64,000 nucleotides of DNA, from NCBI RefSeq assembly GCF_018913465.1, contig NZ_JABAPM010000002.1, positions 186,001-250,000 of the forward strand, read 5' to 3'. Shown piece after piece: positions 44,220 to 54,938 of the stretch. Source of the DNA: Arcanobacterium phocae. GTDB taxonomy: Bacteria > Actinomycetota > Actinomycetes > Actinomycetales > Actinomycetaceae. The notes under the pieces were generated by a model that searched no databases, was not told where the DNA came from, and worked only from the letters and a program-made list of their open reading frames with translations. Positions within the stretch are counted from its first letter, which is position 1. Each line of letters begins with the position of its first letter. Both the position numbers and the translations under genes were made by a program.

Positions 44220-45099
44220 CTTCTTGCCCTTCGATCTGCACTTTCCACTGAATCATTGTCACGCCCAGAATCAGGAATAAGGAAACAAGCGCAATAGAAG
44301 TCCCATAACCAAAATCACCTAAACGGAATGCATGACGATACATAAACATACCGAGAACCTCTGTTCCACCTCTTGGCCCTCCCCCAGTAAGCACGTAGAC
44401 CAAATCAAATGCTTGGAAACTATTAATTAAAGCTTGAACTACAACAAAAAATGTCATTGGACGCAACAGAGGAACAGTGATATTTCGTAATTGTTGCCAC
44501 GAAGAAGCCCCGTCGAGCAAAGAAGCTTCATACACTGACGACGGTAGAGCTTGCAACGCTGTCAAATAAAGTACAATATTAAAGCCAACGTTTTTCCATA
44601 CTGTTAGAAAAACTAACGCAGCAAGAGCAGACCATCGATTTTGCAACCAGTCATACCCCTGGATACCTAAGATTTCCAAAAACGAATTGATAAGACCACG
44701 CGAATCTAACAAATATTTCCACACTATCGCAGCTGCAACTGAAGAAGTCACAACAGGTAAGAAATAAATGGTTCTGTAGAAACTTCTGCCACGGATAGGG
44801 CAGTTAAGTAACAAAGCAAATAAGAGACCCGAAAAGACCGACAGCACAGCAACGCCAAAAGCGTAAACGACAGTAACAAGGAGACTATTCCAGAATTCAG
44901 AATCGTAAGCAAGGCGTATATAGTTATCTATTCCGATAAAATCTTTTGCAGAAGAGAATCCATCCCAAGAAGTTAAACTTGTATAGATACCGGAAAATAT
45001 AGGGTATATAACGAATATACCTATGATAACTAAAGCTGGAAGTAGCACTAGATATGCAGTAACAGCTTGCTCCCGTTTGTAATAATTTTGGTGTTTCAT
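44209..45099 (-). CDS. MalF-type sugar ABC permease
   Basis: Permease partner of 296 residues with six helices. The EAA-type loop is SSVYEASLLDGASSWQQLRNITVPLLRP. It is short compared with enteric MalF, as usual in Gram-positive maltodextrin systems. It begins 23 bases after the binding lipoprotein. Confidence 0.93.
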   Translation of the reverse strand: MKHQNYYKREQAVTAYLVLLPALVIIGIFVIYPIFSGIYTSLTSWDGFSSAKDFIGIDNYIRLAYDSEFWNSLLVTVVYAFGVAVLSVFSGLLFALLLNCPIRGRSFYRTIYFLPVVTSSVAAAIVWKYLLDSRGLINSFLEILGIQGYDWLQNRWSALAALVFLTVWKNVGFNIVLYLTALQALPSSVYEASLLDGASSWQQLRNITVPLLRPMTFFVVVQALINSFQAFDLVYVLTGGGPRGGTEVLGMFMYRHAFRLGDFGYGTSIALVSLFLILGVTMIQWKVQIEGQEDAK

Positions 45100-45122
45100 A
45101 CTGTCGGTCTTTCCAGCCTACT

Positions 45123-46388
45123 TCACTTCGCTTGGGCAATTATTTCATTGACCGCTTTTTCAGCTTTTTCTAGTGCATCTTCCGCATCCACTTCACCCGC
45201 AAAAGCTTTTTCTAATTCTTTAGCAAATGCGAATGAAATCTTCGGATAGAGTGGCGTATTTGGACGGGTATGGGCGAACTCCATCTGTTCAACATAAGGA
45301 AGTAGCCTCGGCTCAGCCACTTGCACCCAATCAATATACTCTTGATCGGAAATAGCCGATTTTGTAACTGGGATAAATCCTGTCTTCTTATTCCACTCAA
45401 TTACATTTTTCTTCTGCAAGAACCAGTTTAGAAATTCTCCAGATGCTTTCACTTTCTTTTCATCATTCGCAAATACGACGGCCTGTTCCCCACCTAAATT
45501 TGTTGCTTGCTTCCCCGGCAACATCGTGGGAAGTTGCGCTACACCAAAATCAAATGGTGGATCTTGCGACCAGATTCCAACCATCCATGATCCCTCTTGT
45601 GCAGAGCCACCTTGACCTTTTTCAAATTCACCCCACTTGGCGTAAGGACTAGCATCTGTTTTGATAAGTTTAAGCCAGTAATCAAGAGCTTTCTTTCCCT
45701 CTGGCGTATTAAAGGCTGCAGCGCTATTATCTTTTGTAAGAAATTCCCCTCCTGCTTGCCACAAGCTAACCTGAAAGTTCCACGTAAGACCTTCACCGTT
45801 GTCACCGGCTTCAGTGAAAAGATCATATCCAGGCTTGCCTGTTTTATCATGAATCAACTGCGCATCAGCTTCTAATTCTTCCCAAGTTTCTGGTGGATTA
45901 TCGGGGTCCAACCCAGCCTCTACAAACAAATCCTTGTTATACATATAGGCAAGATTGTTTGCCGAAACAGGGATTGATGTATGCACTCCGCCTGTCTTAC
46001 CAAAACTCTCAAGTGCCGGATTAAGATCATTAAAAATCTGTCTATCGATGATGCTATCTAGATCGGCGCTTTTCCCCATTTTCACAATTTGGGGTGCCCA
46101 TACTAGATCACCAATAGCAATATCAGGAAGAGTGTCGGAAGTTGCAGAGGCTCGAACTTTTGTCAAGAAATCAGAATTCGGCACGACGACTGTTTCCACT
46201 CTGACATCTTTATGCGATGCGTTGAACTCGTCTACAAATGAATCGAATACATCTGCGTTAGTACCATCCCAATAATGCCACACTTGAATTTCAACTGGAC
46301 TATCAGCAGAAAGTGAAGAATCATGGGGACCACCACACCCAGACAGCATGAGTGGAGCTACACACAATAATGACATTAGTTTTCTCAT
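45123..46388 (-). CDS. Maltodextrin-binding lipoprotein
   Basis: Solute-binding protein of 421 residues from the ATG at 46388 (GAGGG upstream). The signal peptide ends with lipobox LMLSGC. Family 1 sugar-binding features include VEIQVWHYWDGTNADVFDSFVDEFN and PVSANNLAYMYNKDLFVEAGL. Context (amylases on both sides) points to maltodextrins as ligand. Confidence 0.9.
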   Translation of the reverse strand: MRKLMSLLCVAPLMLSGCGGPHDSSLSADSPVEIQVWHYWDGTNADVFDSFVDEFNASHKDVRVETVVVPNSDFLTKVRASATSDTLPDIAIGDLVWAPQIVKMGKSADLDSIIDRQIFNDLNPALESFGKTGGVHTSIPVSANNLAYMYNKDLFVEAGLDPDNPPETWEELEADAQLIHDKTGKPGYDLFTEAGDNGEGLTWNFQVSLWQAGGEFLTKDNSAAAFNTPEGKKALDYWLKLIKTDASPYAKWGEFEKGQGGSAQEGSWMVGIWSQDPPFDFGVAQLPTMLPGKQATNLGGEQAVVFANDEKKVKASGEFLNWFLQKKNVIEWNKKTGFIPVTKSAISDQEYIDWVQVAEPRLLPYVEQMEFAHTRPNTPLYPKISFAFAKELEKAFAGEVDAEDALEKAEKAVNEIIAQAK

Positions 46389-46425
46389 TTTTCCCTCACT
46401 CCTAGTTTTCGGCAAACCGCTTACC

Positions 46426-48309
46426 TTACCGCGGTGTTGCTTCATTGCTCTCACCGCCTATACCATTGAAAGTATTACCACTAAGTTCCCATTTATCATC
46501 TACGAGAACTTTATAGGTGAATTTCTTGCCCTCTGGAAAGCGCTCAATATCAAATTCCCATAGATCCGGAGCTATGTTACGAGCGGCTCGTCCATATTCC
46601 CATGACAGAGGATAGTCCGAACCTCGTATGGCTATGTTGTGCCCAAAACCAACATTCGCATGAACAATAATTTTGGTTAGATTACGTTCCATTGGTAGAT
46701 AGTCTCCTGCAGGCTTACCAACTCCAAGTACAACTGTTTCATGCTCATCAAGTTGGACTTTTATCTGCTTCCCCGTAATACCACCGGCCACAACTTCAAA
46801 TTGTTGCGTTGTATTAAGTTGGTTAGTTAGCTTTTGTCCAACTTCCAGATCGCTCTCGGAACGAATCGGAATAGTTCTTTCCTGCTTAGTAAAAGAATTC
46901 GAAGAAACTGTTATCGCCTCACTAGCTGTCGCCGTGTCAATCCTCGAAAATGCATACACTTCATCATCGACCCACATTTCACGTTGCTTTCCAGTTGCAA
47001 GTGCAGGAATCGCTTTCTTGATCTTATTTAACCTTTGAATGTGTTTATAAATCGGTGCATGTTCGTCAAAAGACGTCATATCCTTGCGATTATCTTTATT
47101 GGCAATTGGAACTTCATTTCCATTCCCATTGCCATCGTCAGCTTGTTCTGTTCCGTAATAAATAATCGGAATTCCTCGCGACGTCATCATAAAGGATAAT
47201 GCCGAGCGTAGCCTTTGGTAATCATCATTGGCCCAAGTCAAAAATCGCGCACGATCATGGTTGTCAATAAACGTCTCAAGCTTATTTGCATCCACATACT
47301 TTGAATCATCTGCAAAAAGTGTGCTCAGCTCACGCATACTGGTATCTGCTGAGAAGGCTTTACGAACCGTGAAAAAATATGGAAAATCAAGCTCACCCCA
47401 CTGATATTTCTGATAATCGGCTACATACCCAGTATCACCTACAAAAATCTCACCAAATGTAGGGATACCCATCTCCTGTTCAAATTTTTTCAACCACGGT
47501 TTAGGAATCGAGCGAGCAGCATCCACGCGGAGCCCATCGAATCCCATTGATACCCAATCCTTATATACTCTCATAAGATATTCGTTAACTTTGGGATTAT
47601 CTTGGTCCAGGTCGTCCAACCCACCGAGGTCACAGTTGTTGAGCTGTTCCTGGGTTTCTGAATTGTCAAACCTACAGTCGCCGCTATGATGAAACAAAAC
47701 TGGATCGTCTAATGGCGAAGCAGGACGGTATGAACCAATGTATGAATTCGAACTAGGATCCAAATAATCAGCAGTATGATTAGGGACAACATCAAGAATT
47801 ATTTTTAGCCCTTTTTTGTGTGCAGTATCAATTAGCTGCTGTAACTCTTTACGATCTCCAAAGTGCTTGTTAGGGGTAGCGAAGTTCTTGGTAAAAAACC
47901 CATGATAGCTAGCCTCTTTCTTATCCTTAGACAAGGGTTCTTGTTCAGACACAGGAGAGATCCAGATTGCCGTAACGCCCAAATTCTGGATATAATCCAG
48001 CTTCTGAGTTAGACCAGCCCAATCGCCACCATGATAGAAACCGAGATCGTTAGGATCATACGCACCATCATTAAGATCGTTATTATTTTTATTACCATCG
48101 TAGAAACGATCAACTAAGACTTGATAGACCACATCTCCCTCAGCCAAAGTTCCCGGAGAAGCAACTTTAGGTGTTGCTTGTGTCGCAGAAAAAACAGTAG
48201 GACTATGTAATGTCTCTTGAGCAAGCGCCGGCACAGCAGAGACTACTCCAAGAGTGAGCGCAGTAACAAGACTTACATAACCGCATTTCTTCAGATATTT
48301 TGTTGACAT
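46426..48309 (-). CDS. Secreted alpha-amylase with C-terminal starch-binding-like domain
   Basis: Exported GH13 enzyme of 627 residues. The signal peptide ends near VPALAQE. The barrel has the nucleophile Asp in GFDGLRVDAARS, Glu in PTFGEIFVG, Asp in FIDNHDRARFL and DVVPNHTAD. After a beta domain, the last 90 residues (IIVHANVGFGHNIAIRG to FTYKVLVDDKWEL) look like a CBM20/E-set starch-binding fold. It is the first gene of the operon, with GGAGAGG before its ATG. Confidence 0.93.
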   Translation of the reverse strand: MSTKYLKKCGYVSLVTALTLGVVSAVPALAQETLHSPTVFSATQATPKVASPGTLAEGDVVYQVLVDRFYDGNKNNNDLNDGAYDPNDLGFYHGGDWAGLTQKLDYIQNLGVTAIWISPVSEQEPLSKDKKEASYHGFFTKNFATPNKHFGDRKELQQLIDTAHKKGLKIILDVVPNHTADYLDPSSNSYIGSYRPASPLDDPVLFHHSGDCRFDNSETQEQLNNCDLGGLDDLDQDNPKVNEYLMRVYKDWVSMGFDGLRVDAARSIPKPWLKKFEQEMGIPTFGEIFVGDTGYVADYQKYQWGELDFPYFFTVRKAFSADTSMRELSTLFADDSKYVDANKLETFIDNHDRARFLTWANDDYQRLRSALSFMMTSRGIPIIYYGTEQADDGNGNGNEVPIANKDNRKDMTSFDEHAPIYKHIQRLNKIKKAIPALATGKQREMWVDDEVYAFSRIDTATASEAITVSSNSFTKQERTIPIRSESDLEVGQKLTNQLNTTQQFEVVAGGITGKQIKVQLDEHETVVLGVGKPAGDYLPMERNLTKIIVHANVGFGHNIAIRGSDYPLSWEYGRAARNIAPDLWEFDIERFPEGKKFTYKVLVDDKWELSGNTFNGIGGESNEATPR

Positions 48310-48329
48310 GCGTCAATTCCTCTCCTAAA

Positions 48330-48362
48330 GAATTCACCATTGAATTCAGGCAATCATTGCCT
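48330..48362. promoter_or_regulatory. Two adjacent palindromes downstream of the maltodextrin promoter
   Basis: GAATTCA-CCAT-TGAATTC (48330-48347) abuts AGGCAAT-C-ATTGCCT (48348-48362), both perfect dyads lying between the promoter and the amylase ATG. They are candidate operators for the LacI protein of the operon or for a global carbon regulator. Confidence 0.6.
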
Positions 48363-48369
48363 AAATCAC

Positions 48370-48398
48370 ATATTAGATCGATCTACTAGCACTGTCAA
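48370..48398 (-). promoter_or_regulatory. Near-consensus maltodextrin promoter with operator in spacer
   Basis: On the minus strand TTGACA (48398-48393) and TAATAT (48375-48370) are exactly 17 bases apart. TAGATCGATCTA (48374-48385), a 12-base perfect palindrome with the central CG typical of LacI-family operators, lies in the spacer and touches the -10, so a bound repressor would block polymerase. Confidence 0.8.
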
Positions 48399-48473
48399 CA
48401 ACTGATTGCACTTTAAGTATTTACTTTGTACCCAATGACAGATTGGGTTACTTTTAGATCTTTCCATAATTTT

Positions 48474-48515
48474 GATAAAAGATGGAGCCACCCACAGGTG
48501 GCTCCATCTTTTATC
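48474..48515 (-). terminator. Terminator of proS
   Basis: A 19-base perfect stem, GATAAAAGATGGAGCCACC (48474-48492) with 48497-48515, has a four-base loop and T-rich arms, so it can stop transcription in both directions. Confidence 0.88.
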
Positions 48516-48537
48516 AGTTAAACCGTAAACTTTGTTC

Positions 48538-50334
48538 TTAAATGCTCGCTGACATCTTTGATTCCAAAGCATTCAGCGCGTTAGCCACTGGAACTTCGTA
48601 CCGTTCGCCACTGCGACGATCACGGATCTCAACCATGCCGTCTTTGAGACCACGCCCGACAACAATCGCGAATGGAACACCAATCAGTTCGAAGTCCGCA
48701 AACTTCACGCCGGCTGATACCTTAACGCGATCATCGTAGAGAACTTCTAGTCCACGACCAGACAACTCCTCCGCAAAATTCTGCGCCGTCTCAAATATCG
48801 CCGCGTCCTTTCCAGTAGCAAGTACATGGACCTGAGCAGGAGCAAGATGCAACGGCCACTTCAGCCCCATATCATCTGAATTCAACTCTGCCAATGCAGC
48901 CATCACGCGCGAAACACCGATACCATATGAGCCCATGGTTACCACTGCGGTCTTACCGTTTTGGTCAAGCACTGTTAGGTCAAGTGCCTTAGCATACTTG
49001 CGGCCCAGCTGGAAGATATGTCCGATCTCGATACCGCGTTCGATCGTGAGCGGGCCAGAACCATCTGGAGCTTCATCGCCTTCACGAACCTCAACAGCTT
49101 CAATCGTACCGTCGGCTTCGAAGTCGCGCCCGTAGACCAGATCGAAAACGTGTTGATCAACTTCATTCGCCCCAGAAATCCAACGCGAACCGCGAGCGAT
49201 ATGCGGATCGAGTAAGTACCGCACTGAACCAGAGATTTCACCCTCATCACTCACTGTGCGGGAAGCCGAATTTGGTCCGATAACCTCCGGACCAATGTAG
49301 CCGGCCACAAGTTCTGGATGTTGCTCAAGATCATGTGCCGTTGCCATCTCGACTTCAGCCGGGGAAATACTGGCCTCTACTCGCTTGAGATCAACTTCGC
49401 GATCCCCAGGGACGCCAATAACAACAACTTCACGTTCACCATCCGGATGGACAAAAGCAACCACAACATTCTTCAACGTGTCACTTGCTTCCCACGCGCG
49501 ATCCGCACGCGGTGCCACCTCGTTCGCCATCTCAACAAGCGATGCAATCGTTGTTGCACCCGGTGTTGGAACAGTGTGCGGTTCCGGAACATCAGAGAAA
49601 TCCTGATCCGGCTGTGCCGGAGTAGTGACTGCTTCGGTATTTGCAGCGTAACCACCCGCGGACATAACGAAGGTATCTTCACCAATAGCACATGGCGAAA
49701 GGAATTCTTCCGAACGCGAACCACCCATTGGTCCAGACTGCGCCGAACAAATCACATACGGGATACCAAGACGATCAAAGATTCGCTGATATGCGGCACG
49801 CATCGTTTCATAGGAGCGGTCCAAACCGGCGTCGTCAATATCGAAAGAATAGGCATCCTTCATGATGAACTCGCGGGTGCGGATGATACCAGCACGCGGA
49901 CGAGCCTCATCACGGTACTTATGCTGAATCTGGTAGAGCGATACTGGAAGATCCTTGTACGAAGAGTACATATCCTTCACAGCCAACGTGAACATTTCTT
50001 CATGCGTTGGTGCCAACAGATAATCGTTATCGCGCCGATCCTTCAACCGGAATAAGTTCGGACCGTATTCTTCCCACCGATTCGTAGCTTCGAACGGCTC
50101 GCGTGGCAATAGCGCCGGGAAATGCATTTCTTGCGAACCCGCATTATCCATTTCTTCACGCACCACAGCTTCAACTTTGCGGAGCACTTTGAGCCCTAGT
50201 GGTAGCCAAGTATAAATACCAGGCGCAGCACGACGTACGTATCCGGCACGTACCATCAGTTTATGAGAACGGACCTCTGCGTCGGCCGGATCGTCGCGGA
50301 GGGTACGGACAAAAAGTTCAGACATTTTTAGCAC
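48538..50334 (-). CDS. proS: Prolyl-tRNA synthetase (bacterial type)
   Basis: Class II synthetase of 598 residues. Motif 1 region [16 protein letters not shown], motif 2 [25 protein letters not shown] and motif 3 [12 protein letters not shown] are present, with a YbaK-type editing insertion between (about 235-380) and a C-terminal anticodon-binding domain. The terminator is at 48474-48515. Confidence 0.96.
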   Translation of the reverse strand: MLKMSELFVRTLRDDPADAEVRSHKLMVRAGYVRRAAPGIYTWLPLGLKVLRKVEAVVREEMDNAGSQEMHFPALLPREPFEATNRWEEYGPNLFRLKDRRDNDYLLAPTHEEMFTLAVKDMYSSYKDLPVSLYQIQHKYRDEARPRAGIIRTREFIMKDAYSFDIDDAGLDRSYETMRAAYQRIFDRLGIPYVICSAQSGPMGGSRSEEFLSPCAIGEDTFVMSAGGYAANTEAVTTPAQPDQDFSDVPEPHTVPTPGATTIASLVEMANEVAPRADRAWEASDTLKNVVVAFVHPDGEREVVVIGVPGDREVDLKRVEASISPAEVEMATAHDLEQHPELVAGYIGPEVIGPNSASRTVSDEGEISGSVRYLLDPHIARGSRWISGANEVDQHVFDLVYGRDFEADGTIEAVEVREGDEAPDGSGPLTIERGIEIGHIFQLGRKYAKALDLTVLDQNGKTAVVTMGSYGIGVSRVMAALAELNSDDMGLKWPLHLAPAQVHVLATGKDAAIFETAQNFAEELSGRGLEVLYDDRVKVSAGVKFADFELIGVPFAIVVGRGLKDGMVEIRDRRSGERYEVPVANALNALESKMSASI

Positions 50335-50410
50335 AGTACTAGTCTAGCTGTTTCACGCTGTCCACCCTATTTTCTCCGACGAATCAAGCGTGGCGTTGGC
50401 AACATTCACA

Positions 50411-51259
50411 TTATGCCAACAGTACCGTTGCGTACTCTCCGACGACGGCGAACCCGGCTTTTTCATATGCGCGCACCGCAGCAATGTTGTAGTCGTTCAC
50501 ATAGAGGGAGACCACTGGCGCATGCGAATCCTGAATCAGTTTCGCTACGCTGGCCATTGCCGGCCCAGCGATTCCGCGCCCACGCAAATCTGGATGAACC
50601 CAAACACCTTGTATTTGAGCTACTCCCCCGGCTAACGCGCCAATATCAGCTTTAAACTCAACTACTGGCTGTGGAGAATCATCAAACCGCACGAACGTTC
50701 GTCCATCTCGGACAAGCGAATGCACCCGACGGGTATAGGCCGGCCCATACCGAGTAGGATCATACCCGACTTCCTCGATAAACATGGCGACTGAAGCCGG
50801 TACAATAAGTGGTCCTTCACCGAGCTGAGCGGGACGCACCTGATCGTCGTATCCACACCGTGAATTTCCCTGCCATACCATGGACAGCTGATGTTCCCGG
50901 ACCTCGCGTGGAGCTGCATAAGAATCTTTAATGCGTTCCCACAGGCCCAGAACCTGATCAGCTGGACCTACCAGAGAGTTAGCGATCCGATCATGCCGGC
51001 TGACGTAACTGGCTAGTAAGTCTAGGCCAGGTTCATCAAACCCAAGTGGGATGATGTTGGCCCCGATCCAGCAAATTGATCGTAGCTGATCGCCGTCGTC
51101 GATCCCCACAGCATGAGCCAAACGTTGGGTGCGTGATTCGACGGCACCCCGCGCAAGAACAGAACCTACTGGGTCCCGGTCAAAGAACTGGAAAGCACGG
51201 CCAAGGTCATTCGACCCGAGTCGGCGAAGCTGACCGGCACGCCGAAACGGCCATGTCAT
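50411..51259 (-). CDS. GNAT acetyltransferase with N-terminal DUF4081-like region
   Basis: About 282 residues from an ATG just after the ispG stop. The N-terminal half (to about 140) is the DUF4081-type partner domain; the C-terminal GNAT fold has IQGVWVHPDLRGRGIAGPAMA, the acetyl-CoA loop, and SLYVNDYNIAAVRAYEKAGF. The gene is next to ispG, as in many actinobacteria. The substrate is unknown. Confidence 0.87.
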   Translation of the reverse strand: MTWPFRRAGQLRRLGSNDLGRAFQFFDRDPVGSVLARGAVESRTQRLAHAVGIDDGDQLRSICWIGANIIPLGFDEPGLDLLASYVSRHDRIANSLVGPADQVLGLWERIKDSYAAPREVREHQLSMVWQGNSRCGYDDQVRPAQLGEGPLIVPASVAMFIEEVGYDPTRYGPAYTRRVHSLVRDGRTFVRFDDSPQPVVEFKADIGALAGGVAQIQGVWVHPDLRGRGIAGPAMASVAKLIQDSHAPVVSLYVNDYNIAAVRAYEKAGFAVVGEYATVLLA

Positions 51260-51260
51260 C

Positions 51261-52421
51261 TCACACAATCACTTCAGGTGAGCTTGCTGCGTCCTCGCTT
51301 AACCCGAGTTCTTCTGCAACAATTCGCGCGCGAGCGATGAGAGTCGGGACGATATCTGCTTCTGGAACAGTTTCAACAACCTTACCTCGAACAAAAATCT
51401 GTCCTTTGCCGTTTCCAGAAGCTACCCCTAGGTCTGCTTCTCTTGCTTCGCCTGGACCGTTAACGACGCATCCCATAACAGCTACCCGCAGCGGGAACGA
51501 AATATCTTTCAGACCCTCCGAAACTCGATTCGCTAGGGTGTACACATCTACTTGGGAGCGGCCGCAAGACGGACACGACACAATTTCCAGCTTCTTTGGA
51601 CGCAAGTTAAGCGAACGCAAAATGGCTTCGCCAACCTTGACCTCTTCAACTGGCGGGGCCGAAAGGGAAACACGAATAGTGTCGCCGATACCCTGAGCGA
51701 GCAATGCACCGAAAGCTACCGAGGATTTCACGGTTCCTTGGAACGCTGGACCTGCTTCGGTCACGCCCAGATGCAATGGCCAATCGCCTGCTTCGGACAG
51801 CAACTCATAGGCACGAACCATCGTCACTGGATCGTGGTGCTTAACAGAGATAGCAAAATCATAGAAGCCGGCATCTTCAAAAAGCCGGGCTTCATTCACT
51901 GCCGACTCAACCAGAGCTTCCGGAGTTGCCTTGCCGTATTTTTTGAGCAACCGCGGGTCTAGCGACCCGGCATTAATTCCGATGCGCATAGCTGTGCCGT
52001 TAGCGTTAGCAGCCGCAGCGATTTCCGGGATGCGGTCATCAAACTTCTTAATATTTCCTGGGTTGACACGCACACCACAGCCAGCCTCAATCGCCGCAAA
52101 AACATACCGTGGCTGGAAATGGATGTCAGCAACCACTGGAATCTTTGATTTTGTAGCAATAATTGGTAGCGCATCAGCATCTTTATCGGTTGGACACGCA
52201 ACTCGAATAATATCGCAACCAGCAGTGGTCAACTCTGCGATCTGCTGCAAAGTTGCACCGATATCATGCGTTTTTGTGGTGGTCATCGACTGCACGGACA
52301 CCGGAGCGTCACCGCCAACTTTGACGTCACCAACTTGAATCTGACGAGTCTTCTTCCGTTGCGCGAGAACAGGATCTGGTTCTTTCACGCTGGGTATTCC
52401 TAAAGCAATTGGCATATTCAC
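51261..52421 (-). CDS. ispG: 4-hydroxy-3-methylbut-2-enyl diphosphate synthase
   Basis: Iron-sulfur enzyme of the MEP isoprenoid pathway, 386 residues. [13 protein letters not shown] and [10 protein letters not shown] mark the barrel, and the C-terminal domain has the cluster ligands in [12 protein letters not shown] and [11 protein letters not shown]. With dxr two genes upstream, this gives two MEP steps in one cluster. Confidence 0.96.
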   Translation of the reverse strand: MNMPIALGIPSVKEPDPVLAQRKKTRQIQVGDVKVGGDAPVSVQSMTTTKTHDIGATLQQIAELTTAGCDIIRVACPTDKDADALPIIATKSKIPVVADIHFQPRYVFAAIEAGCGVRVNPGNIKKFDDRIPEIAAAANANGTAMRIGINAGSLDPRLLKKYGKATPEALVESAVNEARLFEDAGFYDFAISVKHHDPVTMVRAYELLSEAGDWPLHLGVTEAGPAFQGTVKSSVAFGALLAQGIGDTIRVSLSAPPVEEVKVGEAILRSLNLRPKKLEIVSCPSCGRSQVDVYTLANRVSEGLKDISFPLRVAVMGCVVNGPGEAREADLGVASGNGKGQIFVRGKVVETVPEADIVPTLIARARIVAEELGLSEDAASSPEVIV

Positions 52422-52451
52422 GTTCTGTATTATTCCACTCTTGAGGGTTTC

Positions 52452-53693
52452 TCACACGATGGGGTTAACTATGTCGACCACAATCAGTAGCACGGTCATG
52501 AAAATAAAGAACAAAATCATTGTGTAGCTCACCGGCAGTAGCCGTGCAGTATCGAACGGTCCTGGATCCGGTTTCCCGCGGGAGAAAGCGATTTTCCGCC
52601 GGACACCTTCGATGAGTGCACCGAGTATATGGCCGCCGTCTAACGGCAGCAACGGAATCATATTGAAGATGAACAACGTCATGTTCAGCCCTGCGAGGAG
52701 CATCGTTAAATCGCCAAGTCGATCAAGAAAACTGTAGTTATCTACTTGCGCCGCACTGATAGATCCTGCGACATCAGCGATGCCAACTAGGCCAACCACA
52801 GAATCTGGGGTACGCTTTTCGCCGGTGACCAGGGTGCTAGCGGCATCCCAGAGTTTAACCGGCAACTGGACAAGTATTTTGGCAGTGCCGCTAGCCATTG
52901 TCCATGTCTGGCCCGGAACTTCAGAAAGCGTTCCTGGGCGGCGCTCGATTGCCGGACCTATTCCCACATATGGCTTGGTGGCTACAGTGCCAGTACCGTC
53001 GTCAAACTCGCGCATTACCGGGGTAACAGAAAGCGTTTTTTGAACGTTGTTTCGTTCGACGACGACGTCCGTCGCTACAGTCCCACCAGTTGCGATAGCT
53101 TGTTGGATATCATTCCATGTCTCGACTTGCTTACCGCCCCACGAAATAATCGTGTCCGACGGCTCGATGACACCAGTTGCCGGAGCAGGTGTGCAAGTTT
53201 CAGCATTATCAATACATGGAGCTACTTGTGCAATCGTCGTAGACAACCGCGGCACTCCAATACCGACGGTAACTGCAGCAAGCAAAACAATACTGATAAT
53301 CAGATTCGTTAGCGGCCCACCAAACATGACAATCATTTTCAGCCGCGCTGGCAGGTGCCAAAAAGCACCTGGCTGCGCCGGATCATCAAATTCTTCAGCA
53401 GACTGTAACCGGGCTTCCTGAGCCAACGTTAAGGACCCGTCAGGTTTAGTTGTCGGCACGCCGTCTTTTGCCGGCGGCAACATTCCAGCAATCGATACGA
53501 ACCCACCAAGCGGGATTGCTTTGACTCCCCATTCAGTTCCACCGCGTTCAATTGACCAAACAGTTGGACCAAAGCCAACGAAATACCGGCTAACTTTTGC
53601 ACCAAATTTTTTCGCTGGTATGAGATGTCCTAGTTCGTGGATAGCTACTGAGGCGACGAGCCCAATAACCATAAAAATAATTCCGGGAAGCAT
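52452..53693 (-). CDS. Site-2 intramembrane metalloprotease (RseP-like, M50)
   Basis: Membrane zinc protease of 413 residues. The active site HELGH is at residues 19-23 in the first helix, a PDZ domain occupies about 165-250 (GVIEPSDTIISWGGKQV), and the third ligand region LPLDGGHILGALIEG is near residue 350. It probably cleaves anti-sigma factors or signal-peptide remnants. It lies between dxr and ispG, the conserved actinobacterial order. Confidence 0.94.
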   Translation of the reverse strand: MLPGIIFMVIGLVASVAIHELGHLIPAKKFGAKVSRYFVGFGPTVWSIERGGTEWGVKAIPLGGFVSIAGMLPPAKDGVPTTKPDGSLTLAQEARLQSAEEFDDPAQPGAFWHLPARLKMIVMFGGPLTNLIISIVLLAAVTVGIGVPRLSTTIAQVAPCIDNAETCTPAPATGVIEPSDTIISWGGKQVETWNDIQQAIATGGTVATDVVVERNNVQKTLSVTPVMREFDDGTGTVATKPYVGIGPAIERRPGTLSEVPGQTWTMASGTAKILVQLPVKLWDAASTLVTGEKRTPDSVVGLVGIADVAGSISAAQVDNYSFLDRLGDLTMLLAGLNMTLFIFNMIPLLPLDGGHILGALIEGVRRKIAFSRGKPDPGPFDTARLLPVSYTMILFFIFMTVLLIVVDIVNPIV

Positions 53694-53708
53694 AGTATCT
53701 TTCTCTGG

Positions 53709-54938
53709 TTAGAGGCTATGTTGTGCCATAATTTTGTGGGCAAGCGTGCGCGCACGCTTCTCAGTGTCAAGAACACTCTCAACAGTTCGCTCTGCCGGAA
53801 CTGACAGTGTTTCAAGTACCTGTTTCACGGTATCGACAATTCCTAGATACGGTAACTTCCCAGCTAAGAACGCACCCACGCATTCTTCATTGGCAGCATT
53901 GAGAATAGCCGGGTGCAGTGACGACGTCGAGATCGCCTGCTGTGCTAATTTAACTGCCGGGAATACCTCATGATCAAGTGGCTCAAATGTCCATGCAGAT
54001 GGCGTATCCCACGAGTGTGGAGCGACAACCGGATCGAGCCGATCTGGCCATGAAATTCCCAAGGCTATCGGAAGTCGCATATCCGGATCTGAAGCCTGTG
54101 CAATCGTAGATCCGTCCTGGAACTCGACCATCGAGTGGATCATCGACTGCGGATGAACAACTGGCACAATATTCTCTGGTGCAACGTCAAATAAGTATGC
54201 AGCTTCGATGAGCTCTAAACCCTTATTCATAAGTGTAGAAGAGTTAATTGTGACCACCGGCCCCATTGACCATGTTGGATGGTTTAACGCCTGTTGCGGG
54301 GTGACATTTGCTAGCTCGTGGCGCTTTTTGCCACGGAAAGGTCCACCTGATGCAGTCAGGATAATGCGGCTCACTTCGCTTGTTCCATCAACGATTGGTG
54401 AGGTTAACCCCTTACAATGCCGACCCGAACGAAGAGCTTGCGCGATAGCCGAGTGTTCCGAATCAACCGGGACAATCTGCCCCGGCCACGCCATCGCTTC
54501 AGCTACAAGAGAGCCTCCTACAACGAGAGATTCCTTGTTTGCCAGTGCTAACGTCGCGCCCGAGTGCAGTGCTGCAAGCGTGGGCAATAGCCCAACTGAA
54601 CCCGTAATACCATTGACGACGACGTCGGAGGAATCAATGCTAACTCCACTACCACTACCCGCGAGCTCAGTGATTGCCCGCTCGCCAGCAATGATCTGAG
54701 GCTCTGGCAAATGCGCAAAACGATCATTCCACTGCTTATGAAAATCGTTAACAGCTGATTCGTCTGCCACGCCTACAATCGGAACGTTGAATGTTGCAGC
54801 TTGCTCAGCTAACAGCGGGATACGAGAACCTCCCGCACCTAAAGCATGCACATGGAATTTATCCCGATGCCGGGAAATCACATCCAGTGTTTGGGTGCCG
54901 ATAGAACCAGTTGAGCCTAAAACGATAACCCGCCGCAT
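53709..54938 (-). CDS. dxr: 1-deoxy-D-xylulose 5-phosphate reductoisomerase
   Basis: NADPH-dependent second step of the MEP pathway, 409 residues. NADPH site GSTGSIGTQTL, ALANKESLVVGG, VDSEHSAIAQ and SGGPFRG mark the active site. It overlaps the DivIVA-like gene by one base. Confidence 0.96.
   Translation of the reverse strand: MRRVIVLGSTGSIGTQTLDVISRHRDKFHVHALGAGGSRIPLLAEQAATFNVPIVGVADESAVNDFHKQWNDRFAHLPEPQIIAGERAITELAGSGSGVSIDSSDVVVNGITGSVGLLPTLAALHSGATLALANKESLVVGGSLVAEAMAWPGQIVPVDSEHSAIAQALRSGRHCKGLTSPIVDGTSEVSRIILTASGGPFRGKKRHELANVTPQQALNHPTWSMGPVVTINSSTLMNKGLELIEAAYLFDVAPENIVPVVHPQSMIHSMVEFQDGSTIAQASDPDMRLPIALGISWPDRLDPVVAPHSWDTPSAWTFEPLDHEVFPAVKLAQQAISTSSLHPAILNAANEECVGAFLAGKLPYLGIVDTVKQVLETLSVPAERTVESVLDTEKRARTLAHKIMAQHSL

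Noticed and set aside
49318-50055. 245-codon plus-strand frame opposite proS
   Set aside because: Shadow of prolyl-tRNA synthetase on the minus strand; composition is typical of an antisense frame.
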